Positions 19,447 through 28,941 are shown, counted from the first letter of the stretch. The stretch is 40,595 nt of DNA from Hondaea fermentalgiana (GCA_014084085.1 NPFB01000022.1:374207-414801); one strand, 5' to 3'. Notes: generated by a model not told the origin, from the sequence alone. Numbers and translations are program-made.

Positions 19447-20969
19447 ATGACCGGCTCCGTCGATGTGGGCACCTCGGTGCTCATCCTCGCCTCCGGCGTG
19501 GTGGGCATGATCTTTGCCTACATTCAGTTCCGCATGGTTGCCGCCGTCAAGCTCGATGAGTCGAGCTCGTCCGACAACTCGTTCCGCCTGCTCGCTGACG
19601 GTGATGCCTCGGCCCGCATGCTCGAGATCTACAACGCCATCCGCGAGGGTGCCGATAGCTTCCTCTTTGCCGAGTACAAGATCTGCCTCATCTTCGTCGT
19701 GCTCTTCGGCTCGGTCGTTCTCGTCCTCACCTCGTACGTGGGCGACCACTGGGCCTGGGAGCAGGGTGCCCTCACCGCCCTCGCCTTCGTCGTTGGCTCC
19801 CTGACCTCCATTGTCAGCGGATACCTCGGCATGAAGGTCGCCGTCTTCAGCAACGCCCGCACCACTGTCATGGCCATGGACCCCGCCAACCCGTGGACCG
19901 GCTCGTTCAACACTGCCTTCCGCGCCGGTGGCGTCATGGGCTTTGCCCTCTGCGGCCTCGGCCTCGTTGTGCTCTACGCGCTCTGCATGGCCTACAACAA
20001 GGTCTACCACTTTGACGACGAGAAGCAGTTCAAGGCCCTCTTTGAGTGCGTCGCCGGCTTTGGTCTCGGTGGCAGCTCCATTGCCCTCTTTGGCCGCGTC
20101 GGTGGTGGTATCTACACCAAGGCCGCCGATGTTGGTGCCGATCTTGCCGGCAAGGTCGTGAGCGGCATCCCCGAGGACGACCCGCGCAACCCTGCCACCA
20201 TTGCGGACAACGTCGGCGATAACGTCGGTGATGTCGCCGGTATGGGCTCTGATCTCTTTGGATCCTTCGCCGAGGCCTCGTGCGCCGCCCTCATTGTCGC
20301 CTCCTCCTCGGCTGGCCTCCGCGAGGCTGGCTGGAGCGCCGTCATGTTCCCCGTTATGATCTCCGCCATCGGTCTCCTCATGTGCATCCTCACCTCGTTC
20401 GTCGCCACCAACTTTGCTCCCGTCAAGCAGGAGTCCGATGTCGAGAAGGTGCTCAAGGTCCAGATTGGCGTCTCCACGCTCCTCACCACCATTGCCGTCC
20501 TCCCCGTCGCCTTTGTCGCGCTCCCCTCCTCGTTCCACATTGACAACGTTGCCGGCGGCGTCATCAGCGGCACCCCAATCATGGCCTGCGCCTGCATCTG
20601 GTCTGGTCTCTGGGCCGGCTGCCTCATTGGCTTCATCACCGAGTTCTACACCAGCCACTCGTACGAGCCCACCCGCGAGGTCGCCCAGTCGTGCGAGACT
20701 GGTGCCGCCACCAACATCATCTACGGTCTCGCCCTCGGCTACAAGAGCGCCATCATCCCGGTCTTCCTTCTCGCCGCCGTCGTGTACTTTTCCTTTACGC
20801 TCCTCGACATGTTCGGCGTCGCCCTCGCTGCCCTCGGTATGCTCGGCACGCTCGCCACTGGCCTCACCATTGACGTCTACGGCCCTATTTGCGATAACGC
20901 TGGTGGCATCGCCGAGATGACCGGCCTCCCCGAGGAGGTCCGCGACGTGACTGATGCCCTCGACGCTGC

Positions 20970-21002
<33 letters not shown>

Positions 21003-21705
21003 TGCCATCGGAAGCGCCTGCCTCGTCGGTCTTGCCCTCTTTGGTGCCTTCACCAAGCGTGCTGGCCTCGAGCAAAAGGACGTCTCCATCCTTTCCCCCG
21101 TCATTTTTGCTGCCCTCCTCGTCGGTGCCCTCATCCCCTACTGGTTCACGGCCATGACCATGAAGTCCGTCGGTGTCGCCGCCAACGAGATGGTCAAGGA
21201 GGTCAAGCGCCAGTTCGACACCATCCCGGGTCTCCTCACCGGCGAGCCCGGCCACAGCCCCCCCGACCATGCCCGCTGCATTGAGATCTCTACCAACGCC
21301 TCGCTCCGCGAGATGATCCTCCCGGGTGTCCTCGTCATGAGCACCCCGCTCATCACCGGTATCCTCTTTGGCACCTCGGCTGTCGCTGGTCTCCTTGCGG
21401 GCTCCATCTCCTCGGCTGTGCAGATGGCCATCTCGGCCTCCAACACTGGTGGTGCCTGGGATAACGCCAAGAAGTACGTCGAGAAGGGCTGCGTCTACGT
21501 TGATGGCGTCCAGATGGGCAAGAACTCGGAGGTGCACAAGGCCGCCGTCGTTGGCGACACTGTCGGTGACCCGCTCAAGGACACCTCGGGTCCGGCGCTC
21601 AACATTGTCATGAAGCTCATGGCCATTCTCAGTGTCGTCTTTGCCGACTTCTTCACGGTCGTCAACAACGGCCACGGCCTCATCAACTGGCACCAGAGCA
21701 GCTAA
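19447..21705 (+). CDS. K+-dependent membrane H+-pyrophosphatase
   Basis: 752-aa vacuolar-type (type I) proton-pumping pyrophosphatase, which hydrolyses pyrophosphate to drive protons into vacuoles or acidocalcisomes. The sequence shows the many hydrophobic helices of the family. It has the substrate-loop motif DVGADLAGKV, the DNVGDNVGDVAGMGSDLFGSFAEA-type metal-binding block just after it, and the C-terminal DTVGDPLKDTSGPALN motif. GNTTAAIGKG, with Ala at the diagnostic position, indicates the K+-dependent subtype, as in plant AVP1. Length is normal for the family. The ATG at 19447 follows CACA and precedes the first helix. Codon use is strikingly C-ending (CTC, GTC, GCC, ATC), more than in its neighbours, suggesting strong expression. 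This bias also creates a long meaningless antisense frame. Confidence 0.97.
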
Positions 21706-21887
21706 ACCTGAGGGCGCGCGACTCGATTGCCCGCCTCTGCGCCACGCGCTCTTTCTACGCCCCGCAACATGGGTGCTTGCTTTCAGATAGAAAAACACCA
21801 ATGACAGAAGAGTTATTTTTCCTCACCATTTACTTACAGCTTGGCCTACTACGTACCACGTTTACTTTCCTCCTTTTCCTTATTGTC
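21706..21887. other. 3' flank of H+-pyrophosphatase gene
   Basis: Short space with no gene recognised. The AT-rich part near 21790-21880 probably holds the polyadenylation region. Confidence 0.5.
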
Positions 21888-22082
21888 TCAATCACACAGG
21901 GTTGATTGCATCTGGCGTGTCTTGCTTCTTTTGGTCGTAGTGTCCTCCTCGAGAATATCCTCCAGGGTAAAGTCATCTCTGGCAAGGATATCATCGACAG
22001 GGCTGCCAAAGAAGGCACCGCCTTGCGCGTGCGACCAAAAGGTTCCCGAGGAAAACGAGTCGAGCCCTCCAGACGAGTACAT
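21888..22082 (-). pseudogene. orphan SAPS (PP6 regulatory subunit)-like N-terminal fragment
   Basis: 64-codon ORF starting with ATG at 22082. Residues about 15-47 (FWSHAQGG, then DDILARDDFTLEDILEED) closely resemble the first exon of SAPS/PPP6R/SAP proteins, whose N-terminus reads FW..., then a D-x-x-L-(D/E)-x-(E/D)-D-(F/L)-TLE-x-(L/I)-L-(D/E)-E-(D/E) pattern. These proteins target the PP6/Sit4 phosphatase. The similarity stops after LEED, and the remainder of a SAPS domain (several hundred residues) is absent. The next gene on that side is the pyrophosphatase, on the other strand, ending 182 bases away. I see no clear splice donor after LEED. It could be a gene remnant, a detached first exon or coincidence. 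Confidence 0.35.
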
Positions 22083-22274
22083 GGTAGTGCGACTTACGAA
22101 ATGCTAACACAGCAAGTAACGATGAGGTGGAGTCGATGGTTGGAGGGATGAAGTGTCGAAATGAGGAATGGAGAAACACGGCAATGATTGACCCTTTTCC
22201 TTCTTACTTGTGAACAACAAGAGACAGGGGAGAGCACAGCACGATCATCTTGTAAATGAAAATCATTTTTACTA

Positions 22275-23147
22275 TTATCGTTCAGCGGCCGCGGCGAGAG
22301 GAGGCCGGCAAAGACGCAAAAAGACAGCTCCTGCAGCAACCTGAGAAATGGTGTTGGCGCGGTCAACATCGTGGCCACCCTCAACGAGCCCCCACGCAGT
22401 GAGCTGGTGCTCTTCCTCGACGCGAGACGCCTTGATTGCGGTCTTGACGTCAATCTTGCCGTGGTGGAGAGCCAGAGGAATAATGAGCGACTTGCAGCCA
22501 GACGTCAGGTTCTCGATTCCCGTCAGCGTCCATGGATCGAGGTTCTGGAGATAATCCTCGACCGCCTTGGTCGTGGCCTCGGGGTGCGGTGGGATGCGCA
22601 AGTGCTCGCAAACATTGACGGGGCCAAAGCGCTCGCCCATCCACTCTACAAGAGGCGACCACATATCTTCCTGCATATCGACCAAGTTCGCCTCCGTTTC
22701 GTCCGGGTGACCGGGAAAGAGCACAGTGTCCGTGCTGAGAAAGCGGAGCAGCTCCTCGACCACAATGGGTCTGCGCATCTCCGTCGTGTCGATCGCCGTG
22801 CAAGCCATTGTCATGAGCGGCATTGACGATGGCTGGATCTCCTCCTTTTGCAAATGCCACTCGTTGGCGACGCCGTGCGCAAGGGCTTCGGTTGGGAGTT
22901 CCACGAGCTGCCGGTACGGCGTACGAAGCTTGCGGCCATCGAGCTCTACATAATACTTGTCCGGCTCGTCAGCGCCCTGCACGGCTTCTGCGCGCTTGTA
23001 AAACCGCTTTCTACCCTTGTACGAAATGCCGCTGCTGGCCTTGGCCGCCGCTGCGCTCGCCTCACCGCTCAGAGCGCGCAGGGTCGCGGGCTTTGTCGCG
23101 AGACCTGCCAGTCGCCGACCGCCAAGCGTCGTCGTCATGGCGAGCAT
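22275..23147 (-). CDS. ATP12: mitochondrial F1-ATPase assembly chaperone ATP12
   Basis: 290 aa; binds the F1 alpha subunit in the mitochondrial matrix during assembly of ATP synthase. The first ~45 residues are rich in Ala, Arg, Thr and Ser with no acidic residue before about position 29, a typical targeting presequence. The core then follows the family: GRKRFYKRAEA, YYVELDGRKLRTP, the LATEWxxQ-like block VANEWHLQKE, MPLMTMACTAID, DTVLFPG (aligned with the usual DT-x-x-x-R), and the C-terminal EEEHQLTAWGLVEGGHDVD (about 244-262) with the conserved acidic-Gln-x-x-x-WG signature. Start ATG 23147, with a second Met at codon 4. It shares a 402-base divergent region with the next gene. Length is normal. 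Confidence 0.95.
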   Translation of the reverse strand: MLAMTTTLGGRRLAGLATKPATLRALSGEASAAAAKASSGISYKGRKRFYKRAEAVQGADEPDKYYVELDGRKLRTPYRQLVELPTEALAHGVANEWHLQKEEIQPSSMPLMTMACTAIDTTEMRRPIVVEELLRFLSTDTVLFPGHPDETEANLVDMQEDMWSPLVEWMGERFGPVNVCEHLRIPPHPEATTKAVEDYLQNLDPWTLTGIENLTSGCKSLIIPLALHHGKIDVKTAIKASRVEEEHQLTAWGLVEGGHDVDRANTISQVAAGAVFLRLCRPPLAAAAER

Positions 23148-23549
23148 CTTTGCAAGCTAGCAAAGCTAATCTGTCGAGTTGTCGCTGCCTCAACGCAGCG
23201 CGCGCTCTGGCGAGTCTGACTCCGCGTCGGCCCGCCTAGGTCAGGCTACCGACGCTCTTGCTTCACGGCCCTTGCGCGCGCGGAGAAGCGAGGCTTCTCT
23301 CTCTCACCAGGCGAGTGACCGAGTGATTGATCTCTGCCACTCCAAGACGCGCCCCAAGCAAGCAAGTCTCGCTTGCAAGCAAACAGCAAGTCAAGGCAAG
23401 CCAAACCAAGTCGAGCAAGCGCAAGCGCCGCAACGACTCTCTCTCCGGGGCGGGCTCGCTCGGAGACCTTGCGTGGGGTTGGACCGGCGCGGACGCACTT
23501 GCGCTCTGCTCGTGCCTCTCTCGAGGTCGTCGCCACACGGGCTCTTGGC
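23148..23549. promoter_or_regulatory. divergent promoter region ATP12 / coiled-coil gene
   Basis: 402 bases between two divergent ATGs. It contains GCTAGCAAAGCTA right before the ATP12 start (about 23156-23168), sharing CAAAGCTA with the region upstream of the histidine kinase gene. There are also scattered GCAAGC units around 23355-23402. Confidence 0.45.
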
Positions 23550-24908
23550 ATGCCGGGAAGAGCCCTGACTTCGAGCTCGACCTCGACCTCGTCTTCGGGC
23601 TCGACCTTGACCTCGAACTCGTTGCCAAACTCGAGCTCGACCGCGGAGGATCACAGATCTGGGCGTGGAGCACCTGGCGATGCTCTTCAACGTCTTAATA
23701 CGCTCGTTGCGAGCGCCGAAGCAGAGGCAGAGCTCCTCGCAAAGGTTTGTGCGCAGTATGAGGCCGCCGTTGAGGCGCGGGCAGCGCCTGCCCGTGTGAA
23801 GCGTCGCGAGGAAGTTCTGCAGGTACGCGCACAACAGAGGGCGGAGGAGGCCGAGGCTGAACGGCTGTTGCAAGAGGCTGAAGCTTTGCGGTCCGGCCAG
23901 GAAACAAAGCCGACTCGCCATCGTCGACCACGTCCCATCTCATCGCCAACACCACGAGCGCCATCACCATCGCCAAAGTTGTCGAGCTCTCAAAATCGTG
24001 TGCCGTCGACAACACCGAAATCAGTAGCGAATGCAAAGCCCAACGCAAGAGCGACAAAGGCAAAGCCCAATGCAGGAACGAATGGCCGCGAACGTCCTCG
24101 AAGACCGCGGCCTCAGGCGCCAGGACTTTCCAAGGCAAAGGTTACCGCGAATCACAAGTTAGAGGTGCTGCCCGTGCCCGAGCCCTTCGACCAGACGTTT
24201 GAGCCGGTGGAACGCCCGCCAGACTATGGCAAGTTGCGCAAAGAGCTCGCGAGCGAACGACAGCGTTTGCAGCGCGCCCGACGTCTGTTCATGCAGCGCG
24301 CAGCTCCTCAGGTGCTGTGCGAAAAGGATGGCCTCTATCGTATCGCGCCACGATTTGGTGGGAGCGACGAGATAGCTCGCGATCAAGAAGCAGAACTTGT
24401 GCGCGCTGAGGCCAAGGTGCTCGTTCACAAGCTGCGAGAGCTCCGGGGCCAGAGCGAGGTCATGAGAATGCCAGAGGATGTGCCCGCGCAACAAAGCATC
24501 GAAATGATCTTTCCCATGTGGCTGCAGTTCAATCTAGTGCTTGAACGCTGCGAGGCGCTTAAGGCGCGCGCCGACCGCTTGGCGCGTCTGGAGACGGAGC
24601 CTGCTCTCTCTGAAGTTGATGTACATCTCATGCACTTTGAAGATGAGCTTTTAGCCATGGGAAAACGCGCCTTCAAGCTCAAGCAAGGCCAGCCGGCAAA
24701 GCAAGTGCACGAGCTGGTCGTGAAACCTTTGCGAAGTGATTTGGAACGGCTTGCGACGCGCGAGGTCTTACAAGTCTTGCGCGAAGCGGCAAGCTCTCCC
24801 GTGCTCACGCGTGACCTGCGCGAGTTTGCGCAGTTTTATCGAATGGCTTGGCGTTTCGCAGCGGCGCCGGATCAGGACGCCCGTGTGTCATTTATCATGG
24901 AACACTGA
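23550..24908 (+). CDS. unknown coiled-coil protein
   Basis: 452 aa, starting at the first ATG (23550); the frame is open upstream but only from a TTG. I do not recognise it. Residues 1-35 are Ser/Thr-rich. An Ala/Glu/Arg coiled coil spans about 45-115. A basic Pro/Ser/Lys linker covers about 120-215, rich in KPNA-like repeats. From about 220 the sequence becomes ordered: PEPFDQTFEPVERPPDYGKL, then a helix RKELASERQRLQRARRLFM, and several further helices up to the end (a block DLREFAQFYRMAWRF near the C-terminus). No signal peptide, membrane segment or catalytic motif is seen. The well-formed C-terminal half suggests a conserved, possibly cytoskeletal protein, but no function can be assigned. 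Confidence 0.78.
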   Translation: MPGRALTSSSTSTSSSGSTLTSNSLPNSSSTAEDHRSGRGAPGDALQRLNTLVASAEAEAELLAKVCAQYEAAVEARAAPARVKRREEVLQVRAQQRAEEAEAERLLQEAEALRSGQETKPTRHRRPRPISSPTPRAPSPSPKLSSSQNRVPSTTPKSVANAKPNARATKAKPNAGTNGRERPRRPRPQAPGLSKAKVTANHKLEVLPVPEPFDQTFEPVERPPDYGKLRKELASERQRLQRARRLFMQRAAPQVLCEKDGLYRIAPRFGGSDEIARDQEAELVRAEAKVLVHKLRELRGQSEVMRMPEDVPAQQSIEMIFPMWLQFNLVLERCEALKARADRLARLETEPALSEVDVHLMHFEDELLAMGKRAFKLKQGQPAKQVHELVVKPLRSDLERLATREVLQVLREAASSPVLTRDLREFAQFYRMAWRFAAAPDQDARVSFIMEH

Positions 24909-25169
24909 GAGTGAGGCAATTGTCCCTCGCATCCGACACCGCGAACTACATTTTATTTGTTTTTTAAACTTTTAAGCATCCACAGAGCTCTGCCAAGTCC
25001 TTTTCACCTCCAAATATTCGTTTCTCCGCCGGCACTCGCTGGTTAGGTCATCAGCGACTCAGGTCATCAGGTGAGAAACAACGAAACGTAAACTTATGAA
25101 CTTTTAAAATTGGAAAAAAAAAAGAAAAGAAAAAGAAGAAAGGAGACAAGGGCATCGATCGACTTTTAC

Positions 25170-27560
25170 TCAGAAAAGACTTTCAAACGCGTCCAATTCC
25201 TTTTCGAAATCAGCTTCTTCAGACGACAAACGTGAAGTCTCCAGATCAATGATAAACACGCGGTCCGAACTTTCGGGCGCGACAAAGTTGCGTAGAGCAA
25301 CGTCTCCATGTAAATAGCCCGAAGAGTGGAGTTTCTTTAACGACTCGCGCGCGTGAGGTTTAAGCGCCAGACGGCGTTTCGTGTCGACGTGATCTAAACG
25401 CGCACCAAGATCGATGGTTGCAACAACCTGCCAAGCGTTTGTGACGGCACCAACAAAACCACCATACACAAGAGGCGCAATCGCAACGCCCTGAAGCGCA
25501 CGAAGCGAGTTGTACATGGCAATCTCCGTTGTCAGCGTGTGCTGCTGCGAATCGTCATCCTCAGAGTCAGTGTCCTCATCGCGAGCAACGAGCGTTTTGA
25601 TCATGATGGAGACCCCGTTGGGAAATCGTAGACGCTTCACCGACTTGAGCGTCGACTCAGCTACGCACTCATACGCATCGCTCCATGGCAGTGGCAGAAG
25701 ACTCCCAAATTCCGGAGCGGAGAGTGGTAAATACGATGCCAAATCAGCCCGCTGGTCTTCTTTGTCACCTGGCGCACGTCTCTTCCTTGACGCGCCGCGC
25801 TGCCTCAGCTGGAACTGGGCGTGGAGGTTTTCTTTTACCCAGTCGCACGACCCGTCTGACCTCGAAAGCCACCAAGCGCGACCCGTTTGGCTCTGCAAGT
25901 CAACGGACTCGGAGTCAACGAACTTGGACCACCTACTGGCGGCGACCTCACCGAGCCCAGTGCTAAAGTCAGACGGAAACAAACCTGTACTGTCACTCTC
26001 GTGCATCGCCATGAGCAGCATCTGCGTGTAGGCCATGTTTACACTGAAAAGGCCACTGTCTACGCAGGCAAATGCATCCGTGATCTCAAGCGCCTGTGAC
26101 TCTGCACCATTTGGACGGCGCAGGAACCACGTAAACTCGGTTGTGCTCAGCACGCCATATTTCAGGCCCATCACGACCATATAGTCGTAAATTTGGGCGA
26201 CTGGATTCTTAATGCAGTCTCCGGCGCTGTCATAATAGGCGAGAATATTACCACGATCGTGGCCAGACGGGACCGATTCAGGTCTCAAGGGGAAAGAGTG
26301 CGAAGCCTTGTGCACATGCACCAGCACAGGACGCTCATCGGCGTACCACACGAGTTTCGGGCGCGAGTTCAAAACGGTGCGCTCTCCTACCTCCGTGCGC
26401 ACCTTGTCTCCAGGATAGTACTCCTGAAAAACCTTGTGCTCGATACTAGAAATGCAATTTACAAAATTGTAAAAGCACGTAGCTTCCCTCGCCTCGGCAA
26501 GAAACTTCTCCCGAGCAGTGATTGCTCGGAGTGGCATGTAACAAAAATTAAAGTTCTCGACGCAGAGATCCACGCTGAAGTCATCGCGGGCCCATAAAGA
26601 TGGCGTCGCCTGGAGGAGCCACGTCCGCGAGTATTTCTTCTGTGAAGAGGAGGCAATACCACTCTGCGGCGCAATACATTCTTTGAAAAGAGGCCGCTGC
26701 AACGATGCAACGACAGTGAGAGCTTCAATACCAGTTTTGATTTGCTTTCTAATGGAGCCGAGGATCTCAGTTCTCTCCTCTTGCGTCAAGTCATTGTCCT
26801 CATAAATCCGTCGCAGTCCATGCTCTGCGGCACGACATAATTCAGTCCTGCGAGAATCTCTGGCCGCTGATTCCTGTTGATAGTAATTTCCAACGCCATA
26901 ACATAGATACTCACGGACACGCGGCGCCATTCTTTCGCGCAAATCCCGATGATTGTGAAGATAGTCATTTGTACGCAGCACCTCGTCGTAGCCTAGGCTT
27001 TCGAGACCTTGCTCAGTGAGTTGCACTAGTTCTTCTTTGTGAGTGTCCCAGTATTTCTCGTCTCTGCGCTGGTACGCGGGGTCACGTTGAGGATGAGATC
27101 TGGGTAAGTATTTTTCAGTAGTGGCGCGCCGCCTGCTGCCCGCGCTGCTCGCGCTTGTACCTCTGCTCCTCTCGTTCGCCGAAGACGCGGTCGGGCCTTT
27201 GGAGGTTTCCTGCGATGACAGCCTTTTGCTTCGTCGCAGCTGAGACATCGTCTTCTCACAGAGGTCACCGCCACCGTCGCCGCCCCCGACGCGGTCACCG
27301 CCCCGGTCTCGGCACCGGCCACCGCCCCGGTCTCCGACACCGGCACCGTCGCAGGATTGGCGTCCAGTCGTCGGTCTGGTTTGGTCTAGTTTGCGTGATT
27401 TGTTTCGTTCTCCACTTCTTCTGCACAAAGACCTTGGAGAACATTTGAGCAGAACCCGCCTGAAAGGACGACTGGCAGTGCGTGGCAAGCCGCAGTGGCA
27501 AGCAAGCCTGGTTGAGTTTCGCAACGCACTAAACGGTGCCTCCTCCAAAATGTGAGACAT
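25170..27560 (-). CDS. degenerate PD-(D/E)XK-like + kinase-like fusion protein
   Basis: 796 aa from ATG 27560; the first ~100 residues include Gly/Asp repeats encoded by a minisatellite, and Met105 (27248) is a plausible later start. The middle holds a segment (about 385-500) that resembles the nuclease-like domain of eukaryotic nuclease-kinase proteins: SRPKLVW, a strand pair ending in LVHVHK (415-418), VAQIYDYMVVMGLKYGVLSTTEFTWFLRR, then ITDAFA. The expected PD and ExK residues read PK and HxHK, so catalysis is doubtful. The C-terminus is a kinase-like lobe: LKKLHSSGYLHGDVALRNFV with Asp753 and IIDLET with Asp772, replacing HRD and DFG with HGD and IDxE. The kinase glycine loop is not obvious. 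Related architectures are known among Crinkler-type effectors and transposon-derived proteins; the assignment here is inference. Confidence 0.75.
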   Translation of the reverse strand: MSHILEEAPFSALRNSTRLACHCGLPRTASRPFRRVLLKCSPRSLCRRSGERNKSRKLDQTRPTTGRQSCDGAGVGDRGGGRCRDRGGDRVGGGDGGGDLCEKTMSQLRRSKRLSSQETSKGPTASSANERSRGTSASSAGSRRRATTEKYLPRSHPQRDPAYQRRDEKYWDTHKEELVQLTEQGLESLGYDEVLRTNDYLHNHRDLRERMAPRVREYLCYGVGNYYQQESAARDSRRTELCRAAEHGLRRIYEDNDLTQEERTEILGSIRKQIKTGIEALTVVASLQRPLFKECIAPQSGIASSSQKKYSRTWLLQATPSLWARDDFSVDLCVENFNFCYMPLRAITAREKFLAEAREATCFYNFVNCISSIEHKVFQEYYPGDKVRTEVGERTVLNSRPKLVWYADERPVLVHVHKASHSFPLRPESVPSGHDRGNILAYYDSAGDCIKNPVAQIYDYMVVMGLKYGVLSTTEFTWFLRRPNGAESQALEITDAFACVDSGLFSVNMAYTQMLLMAMHESDSTGLFPSDFSTGLGEVAASRWSKFVDSESVDLQSQTGRAWWLSRSDGSCDWVKENLHAQFQLRQRGASRKRRAPGDKEDQRADLASYLPLSAPEFGSLLPLPWSDAYECVAESTLKSVKRLRFPNGVSIMIKTLVARDEDTDSEDDDSQQHTLTTEIAMYNSLRALQGVAIAPLVYGGFVGAVTNAWQVVATIDLGARLDHVDTKRRLALKPHARESLKKLHSSGYLHGDVALRNFVAPESSDRVFIIDLETSRLSSEEADFEKELDAFESLF
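27263..27355. repeat. CACCGCCCCGGTCTC minisatellite-like tract
   Basis: Imperfect tandem units of CACCG/GGTC composition encode the Gly/Asp/Arg-rich N-terminus of the minus-strand frame. Their presence suggests this N-terminus is not conserved. Confidence 0.75.
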
Positions 27561-27831
27561 GCGCTAAGACCTTCGAGCACCGACGTAGATGCCAGGTTCA
27601 TTCGAAGATCAGAAAACCCAGAACAAGGAGAAACATGCTGATTTGAATAGTTCGCGGGAAAACGAATAAAAGAGAAGAAACGATGGAGAGACCGTGACTA
27701 TAAGTATACAAGTCCACGCAGCAATTTAATTCCCCCTTCGCATTCGTCAAAGAAGGAGATAGGCTTGGCGAATAACACACAAGCCCAGGTTGGTCTTGCG
27801 TCTCTTCAAGGAGGATCCTTTCCTAGGATTT

Positions 27832-28152
27832 TCAGGAGATGATGCAGCATCCGCCCTCTGCGGCAGCAGGCTGCATGTCCTTGTACTCGGACGTAACAAA
27901 CTGGTCAAAGTCCGAGGCGCCGCCAATAAAGACTCCCTCTTCTGGAGATCCTTTCCAGATGGCAGGGCTCGTTTTATGTTCGATCTTGGTCTTGGCGAAT
28001 GTTTTCTTGAGCCAGGCCAAGTACTCGTCGCGGGCCATCGAGGTGACCTCCGCCTTGACTTCCGGGTGCATTTTGGTCAGACGCTCGGCCTCGAGCTCGG
28101 CATGATTGAGGTAGCCGCAGCCCTCGTAGCCGACAATGGTAAAAGTCGCCAT
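27832..28152 (-). CDS. glutaredoxin-like protein with C-terminal CaaX box
   Basis: 106 aa, ATG at 28152. The thioredoxin-fold pattern of small glutaredoxins is visible: strand TFTIVGYEGC with Cys12, TSPAIW (61-66) with the cis-proline, and GVFIGGASDFDQF (73-85) with the Gly-Gly turn. The active-site region reads CGYL instead of CPYC, so it keeps one cysteine (monothiol type) and the second is missing. The protein ends in CCIIS: the last four residues CIIS form a CaaX box predicted to be farnesylated at Cys103, and Cys102 may be palmitoylated. It should therefore sit on a cytosolic membrane face. Glutathione-linked redox or iron-sulfur binding is inferred from the family. Length is normal for a single-domain glutaredoxin. 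Confidence 0.85.
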   Translation of the reverse strand: MATFTIVGYEGCGYLNHAELEAERLTKMHPEVKAEVTSMARDEYLAWLKKTFAKTKIEHKTSPAIWKGSPEEGVFIGGASDFDQFVTSEYKDMQPAAAEGGCCIIS

Positions 28153-28839
28153 CCTTGACTCTACGTCTGAATCACGCCTGATTTTCGCTTTTCGTTGACG
28201 CGCCCGCGACTCGACTCGCCTCGACTCACGTCCAACGCTGCAAAGTAGATCTGCGCAATCGCAGGATCAAGTTAAGCCCCTGTCTCTTGCGTGCAACCGT
28301 TCTTGCGCACGCTGACGCCCTCGCGCTCGGCCGCCTTCACAGTCTGTCACTCCGTCGCTCGCGTGGTCTCGATGCTTTTACTTTTTTTCTCTCTCTCTCC
28401 CAAAGCGATCTCTCGCCACGCTAGTCGCACGACGCTCGCTGTCTGCGACGCACGGTCTCTGCCCGCTCGCACGCCCGCTCACACGCACGCACGCTGCCTT
28501 GCTTGCTGCCCTGCCGTTGGCGGAGTTCACGTTCTGCGCGACCTGTGTGAGAGATACACGCTATGTATGTCGCACCGTAGACTCCGCTTTGGGGCGCCTC
28601 GTGATCTCAATCAATCGCTCGTCGACGACCGAACGGTCCCGTGCCTCCGGCCGCGTCCCTTTCTGCCTGCGCCCAGACGCCAGTCCCGCGGCACGCCCTG
28701 CTCTGTTCTGCTCTGGCCAAATGCTCTCGCGCGCAGACGGAGTTGCAGGTTTGCCGCTCGCTTCGCGTGTCTGCAGAAGCACAGGAGGCGTGAGTGCGTG
28801 GTATGGCGGGCGCAGAAAAATCGGTGCTCGACGCGTGCG

Positions 28840-28857
28840 CACGTGCACGTGCACGTG
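28840..28857. promoter_or_regulatory. triple CACGTG (E-box/G-box) repeat
   Basis: CACGTG occurs three times head to tail with no spacing. This is the core site of bHLH and bZIP factors; function here is inferred. Confidence 0.5.
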
Positions 28858-28871
28858 CCGCGCTTTCTAAA

Positions 28872-28912
28872 GCGACTCGACTCGATTCGACTCGACTCGA
28901 CGCGACGCAACC
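28872..28912. repeat. CTCGA pentanucleotide microsatellite
   Basis: Runs of GACTC/GATTC/GACGC units. Similar ACTCG runs occur near 17846-17868 and 28208-28225. Confidence 0.85.
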
Positions 28913-28941
28913 GACGCGATCTGCAGCCGCGGCCGAAGGGG

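Noticed and set aside
19405..21801. 798-codon open frame antisense to the H+-pyrophosphatase
   Set aside because: It mirrors the sense gene's C-ending codon bias, which removes stops from that antisense frame. Its composition is Gly/Asp/Glu/His-rich without any domain.
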